Under the pieces are notes generated by a model. That model ran no database searches and had not been told where the DNA came from. It was given only the letters and a program-made list of their open reading frames with translations. A stretch of 5,465 bases of DNA from an uncultured Sulfurovum sp. (GTDB lineage: Bacteria; Campylobacterota; Campylobacteria; Campylobacterales; Sulfurovaceae), in assembly GCA_947313765.1 (NCBI GenBank), contig CAMZNQ010000282.1, positions 1 to 5,465 on the forward strand, in the 5' to 3' direction. A program made the position numbers and the translations under genes. Within the stretch, counting starts at the first letter, position 1. Every line of letters begins with the position of its first letter. Of the stretch, positions 1 to 4,999 are shown piece by piece.

Positions 1-48
1 AAGTTAAAGAAATTCAAAAAAAGAAAATCAACAAAAATTATGCTATTA

Positions 49-79
<31 letters not shown>

Positions 80-105
80 CAGAGAGAGTATATATTACAA
101 GATAA

Positions 106-975
106 TTAAATATTAAAACGTTCCTTGTAGGAGCATTTCAAACATAACTCTTCTGAACATATACCCTTTTTAAAGCCATCCACCATAGAGATGGCTCTTT
201 TTCCATAAAGAATATCCTCTAGCGATTTATTATTTAAATTTCCTAACTCCATAATAGCACTGTTATCTAAACAACAAGGAATAACTCTACCATCTACCAA
301 TACTCCAATATGAGAACTTAAACCTTGGCATGTTCCATCTCCATATACTCTATTTGATAAAGAGGGCCATTCAAAATAGTTATCAAAATGTAGTAACACC
401 TTATGGTCTAAACGTATACTCTTTTTCTCTTTTGGGTTTAACTCTTTTAATTCCAAATTTACATCAAATGAAGAGTTTAGTTTTCTAAAAAGCTTTAAAT
501 TAAAAGCCTTCTCACTCATAACCTCATCTAAGTTCCAGATACGAAGATTGATAAAACTCTCCTCTTTGCGTCTTACCTTTTCATGACAAAAATCTAAAAT
601 AGGCTTCATGTACTGTTCAAAAGTAATAGAGGTATCATTTTTATTAAAAGCATTGAGTGATATATTTACCTGCTTTACACAAGGATGAAAAAGTGTCTCA
701 TAGCTGTGTTTTTTCATAAAGTAACCAGAAGTTGTCAATATGGCACTCATCTTATGTCTATATATAATATCGAGATACTCGTTTAAATTAGATAGTGTTA
801 AAGGGTCACCAACTACATGACAAGCAATCTCATTTGTAAAGTTTTTAGCTTGTTTAACAATAGATTCAAAAAACTCTAAGCTCATACTCTTATTAGGTAA
901 CTCTTTTGTTGGACAGAAAGAGCAACGAAGTCCACAAATATTTGTCAACTCTATATATATACGGTAAAACTTCAT
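106..975 (-). CDS. Radical SAM/SPASM domain protein, substrate unknown
   Basis: This 289-residue protein is probably a cytosolic iron-sulfur enzyme that cleaves S-adenosylmethionine to a 5'-deoxyadenosyl radical. The N-terminal CGLRCSFC (Cys14, Cys18, Cys21) is the CxxxCxxC motif that binds the catalytic 4Fe-4S cluster. GDP at 56-58 stands where the family usually has a GEP motif contacting SAM. The C-terminal part looks like a SPASM domain: Cys216, then VDGRVIPCC (Cys234, Cys235), LGNL near 244-247, and Cys273, Cys278, Cys281, which would hold auxiliary clusters. The substrate cannot be read from sequence; SPASM proteins include peptide maturases and many uncharacterised enzymes. The ATG lies one base after the truD TAG, and its Shine-Dalgarno (GGAG, 994-991 on this strand) sits inside truD, so translational coupling is likely. 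The domain call is firm; the role is open. Confidence 0.9.
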   Translation of the reverse strand: MKFYRIYIELTNICGLRCSFCPTKELPNKSMSLEFFESIVKQAKNFTNEIACHVVGDPLTLSNLNEYLDIIYRHKMSAILTTSGYFMKKHSYETLFHPCVKQVNISLNAFNKNDTSITFEQYMKPILDFCHEKVRRKEESFINLRIWNLDEVMSEKAFNLKLFRKLNSSFDVNLELKELNPKEKKSIRLDHKVLLHFDNYFEWPSLSNRVYGDGTCQGLSSHIGVLVDGRVIPCCLDNSAIMELGNLNNKSLEDILYGKRAISMVDGFKKGICSEELCLKCSYKERFNI

Positions 976-976
976 T

Positions 977-2050
977 CTATTTTAAACTCTCTCCACGTAA
1001 AACATCTAGCACATTAGTAGCATACGACCCTTTAGGTAGAGTAAACTCTAACTCATAATGAGCTTTCTCCTCTACATATCTCTTTTTTATATCAGTAACT
1101 TTTATCCATGCGTAACGTCTACTACCATTCTCATTTATCTCTTCATTGTATTTTTTTTCAATAACCCCTGCTACTTTTTCGCAAGAGCTTACACGCTTAC
1201 CTGCCAATAGTCCTGATGGAGCAATATCAAACTCTAAAAAACGTTTTGACTCCTCCTCTATTGACTCTAGTTCAAATACTCTCCCATAAGGGTAGTGCAT
1301 CATTAAATCCCCCTCTAGTAGCTTAAAGAAGTGTAACTGTTTTTTTGTACCTTTTAGTGAATCTTTTGGGAGTGAAAGTATCTCTTCTGTTTGGGACTCT
1401 GAAAATGACTCCAATAAAAGTGATAACTCAATACGCTTAGAGAGCCAGTTGTTAAAAAGATATGATTGATAGGCATTAATTAGAAAAGTTCTTGTTTTTC
1501 TATCTCGTATCTTTAATTTTCCTTCTAAAATCTCTTTTCCCTCTCTCCAATTATCTCCAGAGTTTCCAAAACGTTGATTTCCAAAGTAGTTTGGAACACC
1601 CTGCTTTTTAACCCATTTTAAAACAGAGTCTAGTTTATCTTTTTGGACACCCAAAACTTTTTTTAATCTAACCTTAAAATGATTTCCTTTTAGATGTCCT
1701 GTTCGTATCTTATTGTTATGTCTAGTAGTAGAGAGTATCTTTATCTTATCATGATTAAAGGTTTTTAGCTTCTCTTCATTATCTTTAGCCAATAGAGAGA
1801 TATACTGCATAGTCATTGCATGTTTATCTTTTAATCCTGCATAACCTATATCACGTTGTTTTATCTTACAATACTTAGCAATGGCAGAAATCATCTCCCA
1901 TGTAGTCATATCTTTTTTTCGTATATGTATGATGAGGTGTTCGCCCTCACCTGTAAAATCATAGAGAGGAATCTCATCAACAATAAAGTCTCGAGAGGTT
2001 GGGTTAAACAGAAAACTGTTTTTTACTTTTAGGGGATATAGTAGATTCAT
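977..2050 (-). CDS. truD: tRNA pseudouridine(13) synthase TruD
   Basis: TruD isomerises uridine 13 in the D-arm of certain tRNAs (tRNA-Glu in E. coli) to pseudouridine in the cytosol. The 357-residue length fits the family. The family signature around the catalytic aspartate is clear: YAGLKDKHAMTMQ at residues 70-82, with Asp75 matching the nucleophile of E. coli TruD. Other conserved blocks are NYFGNQRFG (154-162), at the start of the TruD-specific insertion, SGLLAGKR (279-286), and the C-terminal FTLPKGSYATNVL (336-348), which closes the catalytic fold. No catalytic motif is missing. The ATG at 2050 has only a weak Shine-Dalgarno, but the protein begins where family members do, and an extended -10 box lies 35 bases upstream. 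It is followed at once by the radical SAM gene and preceded by a small ORF on the same strand. Confidence 0.96.
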   Translation of the reverse strand: MNLLYPLKVKNSFLFNPTSRDFIVDEIPLYDFTGEGEHLIIHIRKKDMTTWEMISAIAKYCKIKQRDIGYAGLKDKHAMTMQYISLLAKDNEEKLKTFNHDKIKILSTTRHNNKIRTGHLKGNHFKVRLKKVLGVQKDKLDSVLKWVKKQGVPNYFGNQRFGNSGDNWREGKEILEGKLKIRDRKTRTFLINAYQSYLFNNWLSKRIELSLLLESFSESQTEEILSLPKDSLKGTKKQLHFFKLLEGDLMMHYPYGRVFELESIEEESKRFLEFDIAPSGLLAGKRVSSCEKVAGVIEKKYNEEINENGSRRYAWIKVTDIKKRYVEEKAHYELEFTLPKGSYATNVLDVLRGESLK

Positions 2051-2084
2051 TAAATATAGCTTTCGTTGATTAATATAAAAAGGA

Positions 2085-2093
2085 ATTATAGCA
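2085..2093 (-). promoter_or_regulatory. Extended -10 promoter for truD operon
   Basis: On the minus strand the sequence reads TGCTATAAT, a perfect TGn plus TATAAT extended -10 box, 35 bases upstream of the truD ATG. No good TTGACA-like -35 is seen at 16-18 bases. Campylobacterota housekeeping promoters often lack one, so that fits the suggested host. It would let truD and the radical SAM gene be expressed independently of the upstream small ORF. No mapped transcript supports it. Confidence 0.55.
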
Positions 2094-2099
2094 TAACTA

Positions 2100-2129
2100 C
2101 CTCATCTATCTTTTTATAGATAGACGAAG
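2100..2129 (-). other. Stem-loop after the 71-residue ORF
   Basis: In minus-strand RNA, CUUCGUCUAUC pairs with GAUAGAUGAGG as an 11-bp stem (two G-U pairs) around an 8-base A-rich loop. It begins five bases after the small ORF's stop. The plus-strand copy carries A-C mismatches at the wobble positions, so the structure favours minus-strand RNA. A U-rich run (UCCUUUUUAU) comes only about 17 bases later, so it is not a classical intrinsic terminator. It could be a weak terminator, an RNA stabiliser or a processing site between the small ORF and truD. Confidence 0.45.
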
Positions 2130-2134
2130 TGTTA

Positions 2135-2350
2135 TTAAAGATTATTGCGTATTAAGTCATACGCATAACTCTCTATTTTTAACTCATTCTCTTGATTTTG
2201 ACTTATATCAGAAGAGATAACCGACTTTTTAGAAATTGGTTTTAATGTATTAAAGGCTGATATAGAAAAAACTAAACTAGCTGTAATAATTTTTTTACTT
2301 ATCTTTCCACCTCTTTGAATAGAATTGCTGTTTTTATAAATAATTTTCAT
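2135..2350 (-). CDS. Small hypothetical protein with one hydrophobic segment
   Basis: I do not recognise this 71-residue protein. Its N-terminus is basic (Lys2, Lys6, Arg13, Lys17, Lys19, Lys20), followed by a hydrophobic stretch, IITASLVFSISAF, at residues 21-33. The tail is polar to acidic, with Gln, Asn and Glu around 51-60. This suggests a signal peptide or a single membrane anchor with a tail of about 38 residues outside, although no clear AxA cleavage site is visible. A strong Shine-Dalgarno (AAAAGGA, 2364-2358) lies 7 bases before the ATG, and a TGTTATACT -10 box lies further up, which argues for a real gene despite its size. It contains no cysteine. It precedes truD on the same strand and diverges from uup. 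Existence is fairly likely; function is unknown. Confidence 0.6.
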   Translation of the reverse strand: MKIIYKNSNSIQRGGKISKKIITASLVFSISAFNTLKPISKKSVISSDISQNQENELKIESYAYDLIRNNL

Positions 2351-2381
2351 CTCAATATCCTTTTAAATTTATTTCTTATAT

Positions 2382-2390
2382 AGTATAACA
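2382..2390 (-). promoter_or_regulatory. Extended -10 promoter for the 71-residue ORF
   Basis: The minus strand reads TGTTATACT, a TGn extended -10 element with a five-of-six match to TATAAT, 31 bases upstream of the small ORF's ATG. That leaves room for a leader of about 25 bases containing the AAAAGGA ribosome binding site at 2364-2358. It lies in the divergent region shared with uup. Confidence 0.5.
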
Positions 2391-2411
2391 TTTTTAATAT
2401 ATATAAATTAT

Positions 2412-2450
2412 AAATTGTTGTTAAAATAATAAGTTTTTGAATAACAATTT
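2412..2450. promoter_or_regulatory. Inverted repeat between divergent promoters
   Basis: AAATTGTTGTT (2412-2422) and AATAACAATTT (2440-2450) form an 11-bp inverted repeat with one G-T position, separated by 17 bases. The outer eight base pairs are perfect. It lies between the minus-strand -10 box at 2382-2390 and the plus-strand -10 box at 2477-2482, where an operator for either gene could sit. The region is extremely AT-rich, so chance pairing is a real alternative. Confidence 0.3.
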
Positions 2451-2476
2451 TATTTCTTAATTTTATTGATTTACGC

Positions 2477-2482
2477 TAGAAT
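2477..2482 (+). promoter_or_regulatory. Probable -10 box for uup
   Basis: TAGAAT, preceded by GC, lies 26 bases upstream of the uup ATG in a very T-rich stretch. It matches TATAAT at five of six positions. No convincing -35 box is visible, as is usual for Campylobacterota promoters. The uup Shine-Dalgarno AAGGA (2498-2502) lies 6 bases before the ATG. Confidence 0.4.
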
Positions 2483-2508
2483 ACTAAACTTTATTCCAAG
2501 GACTTATA

Positions 2509-3450
2509 ATGGCACTTGTTGGTCTATTTAATATCTCTAAAAACTATGATGTAAAACAACTACTTAAAGGGGTTGACTTTCAATTAAATGAGGGGGAGCG
2601 TGTAGCTATTGTGGGGCAGAACGGTTGTGGTAAATCTACACTACTAAAAATTATCTCAGGAGAAGTTACTCCCGATGATGGTAGACGAATTTTAGATAGA
2701 AGTATTATTATTGACTCTCTTGACCAAAATCCACACTTTGAAGATAATTTAAATGTTCGTGATGCTATAGAGAATGAACTAAATGAGCTAAAAAGTGCTA
2801 AAAATCGTTATGAAGAACTCTCTACTCTTATTGCTGAAGATTTTGAAAACCAAAAACTTCTAAATGAACATGCAAAGATAACTACATACCTAGACCACCA
2901 CAATGCATGGAACTTAGATGATAAAATAGAACGTGTTCTTCAAGAGTTTAAACTAAAAGAGTATGAGTATAGAGATGTAAATAGTCTATCAGGAGGAGAG
3001 CAACGGCGTGTAGCTTTAGCTTCTCTTATATTAAAAAAACCTGATGTTCTTCTTCTCGATGAGCCTACCAACCATTTAGATGTCTACATGGTTGAGTTTT
3101 TAGAAGAGATTCTACTAAAAGAGAAGTTTACTCTACTCATTATCTCTCATGATAGACACTTTATAAATAGTATTGTAACTCGTATTGTAGAGGTAGAGGA
3201 TATGAATATTGTCTCTTATGAGGGTGGATATGACAACTATTTGATTTTAAAAGAGGAGCGTATGAAGAGTATGGCAAAAACACATAATACGCTACTTAAA
3301 TTTTTGAAACGTGAAGAGGAGTGGTTACGTCGTGGAGTAAAAGCACGACTAACACGAAACAAAGGACGAAAAGCAAGAGTATTTGAACTTAGAGAAGAGA
3401 AGAGGCAAAAAAAGACCCTACCCTCATACGAAAGATGCAAATTGAGTTAG
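2509..3450 (+). CDS. uup: ABC-F ATPase Uup, N-terminal half (gene split by frameshift)
   Basis: This is the first half of an ABC-F protein, a soluble twin-ATPase that acts on ribosomes or DNA and has no membrane domain. Uup of E. coli is linked to precise excision of transposons and to ribosome function. Domain 1 is complete: Walker A GQNGCGKS at 36-43, signature LSGGEQ at 160-165, Walker B LLLDEPTNHLD at 181-191 and the switch histidine in SHDR at 213-216. The interdomain linker follows, with EWLRRGVKAR at 271-280, which resembles EVWIRQGIKAR of E. coli Uup. After Glu297 the frame leaves the family sequence (KRQKKTLPSYERCKLS) and stops at 3450, 16 bases inside the second frame. A good Shine-Dalgarno, AAGGA, sits 6 bases before the ATG. 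The frame shift fits a five-base tandem duplication at 3391-3400. Alone, this product would be a single-ATPase fragment. Confidence 0.93.
   Translation: MALVGLFNISKNYDVKQLLKGVDFQLNEGERVAIVGQNGCGKSTLLKIISGEVTPDDGRRILDRSIIIDSLDQNPHFEDNLNVRDAIENELNELKSAKNRYEELSTLIAEDFENQKLLNEHAKITTYLDHHNAWNLDDKIERVLQEFKLKEYEYRDVNSLSGGEQRRVALASLILKKPDVLLLDEPTNHLDVYMVEFLEEILLKEKFTLLIISHDRHFINSIVTRIVEVEDMNIVSYEGGYDNYLILKEERMKSMAKTHNTLLKFLKREEEWLRRGVKARLTRNKGRKARVFELREEKRQKKTLPSYERCKLS
3391..3414 (+). other. Frameshift site in uup: AGAGA duplication plus A_AAA_AAG heptamer
   Basis: AGAGA occurs twice in tandem at 3391-3400 and is followed by AGAGG. Removing one five-base copy makes the frame read REEAKKDPTLIRKM straight into the second half, so a five-base slippage duplication is the simplest cause of the split. 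At 3408-3414 lies A_AAA_AAG, split as CAA-AAA-AAG in the first frame. This is the same heptamer that drives -1 frameshifting in E. coli dnaX. A -1 slip there continues as GAC-CCT-ACC in the second frame and gives a protein of about 651 residues, two longer than the repaired one. An extra A added to the A7 run by RNA polymerase would do the same. I see no strong stem-loop downstream. Confidence 0.75.
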
Positions 3451-4463
3451 AGAGAGAGAAGAAAAGTTTTAATCGTGGGGATGATAAAGGGTTGTCTAAA
3501 AAGAAGATGCTCTTTGATATTGAAAATCTACACTACTCTATTGCAGGTAAAAATTTGATAGAGGGTTTTACAACTAGAATACTACAAAGAGATAAGATAG
3601 CAATAGTTGGTCATAATGGTTCAGGGAAATCTACAATGCTAAAACTTCTTTTAGGACGAATAGCTCCAAATAGAGGAAAAATAGAACAAGGAGATTTTAA
3701 AATAGGATATTTTGACCAACATCGTGAGATGCTAGATGAAGATAAAACTATTTTAGATACATTCTGTCCTGATGGTGGAGATATTGTTGATGTTATGGGT
3801 AAAAATATGCATGTTTTTGCCTATATGAAATCTTTTCTATTTCCTGAAGAGTATATGACAAAGAAGTTAGGGGTTTTAAGTGGTGGAGAAAAAAATCGTG
3901 TTGCCCTTGCCCTACTCTTTACGCAAAAGGTAGATTGTCTAATCTTAGATGAACCAACAAATGACCTTGATATTCAAACAATAAACATATTGGAAGAGAA
4001 GCTCTTGAATTTCACTGGAGCATTAATTTTTGTAAGTCATGACCGTTATTTTATTGATAAAATTTCTACTAAACTACTTATCTTTAAAGGTAATGGGGTA
4101 GTAGAGGAGTCTTTTCAAGAGTATAGTGAATATCTACTTATTGAAAAAAATATTAATGAACTTTATGAGATAGAGAAAACAGTAAAGTCTGCCTCGAAGT
4201 TACCTAAAAAAGAGTCAAAAGAGGAGAAAAAGAGAACAAAGTTAAGCTATAAAGACCAAAGAGATTTAGAGCGTCTACCCACCTTGATTGAAAAGTTAGA
4301 GGATAAGATAGATGAGGTTAACAGTTGTCTATGTAATCCAGAGTGTTATGAAAAAAAAGGTTTAATTAATGTAGCTGACGAGCTTAAAAAAGTTAAACAT
4401 GAGTATGAGGAGATGTGCGAAAGGTACTTGGAGGTGTTAGAGATGGAAGAGGAGCTATCCTGA
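3435..4463 (+). CDS. uup: ABC-F ATPase Uup, C-terminal half (gene split by frameshift)
   Basis: This is the second ATPase domain of Uup plus its C-terminal extension. Counting from the ATG at 3435, it has Walker A GHNGSGKS (59-66), signature LSGGE (148-152), Walker B LILDEPTNDLD (169-179) and SHDR with the switch histidine (201-204). Residues 266-342 form a charged helical tail beginning KRTKLSYKDQRDLERLP, which closely matches KLSYKLQRELEQLP in E. coli Uup. That protein's tail is a coiled coil reported to bind DNA, which favours Uup over other ABC-F types. The ATG at 3435 is an internal methionine of the intact protein, since the frame stays open up to 3393 with family-like sequence and no start codon. 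It has no good Shine-Dalgarno. Expression therefore needs frameshifting on the upstream half or weak reinitiation; otherwise the gene is broken. It ends in TGA overlapping the next gene's likely start. Confidence 0.92.
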   Translation: MQIELEREKKSFNRGDDKGLSKKKMLFDIENLHYSIAGKNLIEGFTTRILQRDKIAIVGHNGSGKSTMLKLLLGRIAPNRGKIEQGDFKIGYFDQHREMLDEDKTILDTFCPDGGDIVDVMGKNMHVFAYMKSFLFPEEYMTKKLGVLSGGEKNRVALALLFTQKVDCLILDEPTNDLDIQTINILEEKLLNFTGALIFVSHDRYFIDKISTKLLIFKGNGVVEESFQEYSEYLLIEKNINELYEIEKTVKSASKLPKKESKEEKKRTKLSYKDQRDLERLPTLIEKLEDKIDEVNSCLCNPECYEKKGLINVADELKKVKHEYEEMCERYLEVLEMEEELS

Positions 4464-4840
4464 AAAAATCCCTAAAATCTATTCGTAAAACTATTGTCTA
4501 TAATGACAATATATTTAAAATCATAAAACATATCTACAACCATTTGGATAGTTTAACAAATTATGAAATTTTAGATTATTATGGACTAAACTCTCCTAAA
4601 GAGCTTGAAAAACATGTAGAGAAGATAAAAAATATATTACTTAAAGATGAAATAAGTAAAGATGAGATAAAAGATGTAGATAGCTGTTTTTGTATGGATA
4701 GATATAAAGAGTTTAAATATCTATATAAAACCAAAAAAGAGGCAGAAAAACAGATAGATTATAGTTACCAATACAAAAGAGTAAAGTTAAAAATCTACCC
4801 ATGTCCATACCATTGTGGTTGGCATATATCTAAAGTTTAG
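4415..4840 (+). CDS. Small Lys-rich protein with C-terminal CxxxC-GWH zinc-type motif
   Basis: I do not recognise a named family. The ORF opens at GTG 4415 (141 residues), but the first 15 residues only overlap the conserved uup tail, and GTG has its Shine-Dalgarno just two bases away. A better placed start is CTG at 4460 (126 residues): AGAGGAG (4448-4454) lies 5 bases ahead and CTGA overlaps the uup stop. No in-frame ATG occurs before residue 94. The body is Lys-rich and mostly helical in character. CFC (Cys91, Cys93) and the end YPCPYHCGWH (Cys130, Cys134, His137) could together bind one zinc ion. The ending resembles the Y-C-P-x-C-GGWH-L-T tail of many small hypothetical proteins, preceded here as there by a T-K-K-E-A-E segment, but with one extra residue between the cysteines. 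Overlap with uup implies cotranscription. Confidence 0.7.
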   Translation: MRKVLGGVRDGRGAILKKSLKSIRKTIVYNDNIFKIIKHIYNHLDSLTNYEILDYYGLNSPKELEKHVEKIKNILLKDEISKDEIKDVDSCFCMDRYKEFKYLYKTKKEAEKQIDYSYQYKRVKLKIYPCPYHCGWHISKV

Positions 4841-4925
4841 CACCAGTTCCATAAACCTCCGTTAAGGGGGATACAAGGTATTATTTTTATGGTTCAGTAT
4901 CAAAAACTTAAATTAAGGAACTGTG
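4841..4925. repeat. 85-bp stretch with nested inverted repeats
   Basis: Outer arms CACCAGTTCC (4841-4850) and GGAACTGTG (4917-4925) are inverted repeats with one bulged base. Inside, CCATAAA (4849-4855) pairs with TTTATGG (4886-4892), and CCTCC (4856-4860) pairs with GGGGG (4866-4870) around a 5-base loop, with one G-T pair. ATAC-aag-GTAT at 4871-4881 is followed by TATTTTTAT. The block starts directly after the small gene's stop, so it may serve as its 3' stem-loop, though no clean GC stem with T-run is present. A short MITE-like element is the alternative; I see no clear target duplication at the edges. Confidence 0.35.
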
Positions 4926-4932
4926 ATATAAA
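4924..4932 (+). promoter_or_regulatory. Extended -10 promoter for the SDR gene
   Basis: TGATATAAA is a TGn extended -10 box with a five-of-six match to TATAAT, 67 bases upstream of the ATG at 5000. It overlaps the right arm of the preceding inverted repeat. The leader between it and the gene holds a tiny ORF (4971-5003) whose TGA overlaps the ATG. Confidence 0.4.
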
Positions 4933-4999
4933 ATATATTAGAGCCTCAGTTGAATATAGAAGTATTTAAAATGAAAGAACAAGAGTTTTGGAAAATAAT

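Noticed and set aside
3237..3440. 67-codon minus-strand ORF inside uup
   Set aside because: It lies antisense to the conserved linker of the ABC-F gene, has no recognisable features, and is a shadow of the plus-strand coding sequence.
3443..3466. GA-rich repeat as a second phase-variable tract
   Set aside because: The GAG/AGA bases simply encode the charged ELEREKK segment expected in the Uup linker, and the frame is intact across them.
2509..4463. ABC-F antibiotic resistance (ribosome protection) protein
   Set aside because: The linker sequence and the C-terminal KLSYKDQRDLERLP coiled-coil tail match the Uup housekeeping subfamily, not the resistance ABC-F proteins.
2509..4463. Two genuine separate half-size ATPase genes
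   Set aside because: The second frame carries family-like sequence upstream of its ATG and has no good ribosome binding site, and deleting five bases fuses the frames seamlessly. This is a split gene, not a designed pair.
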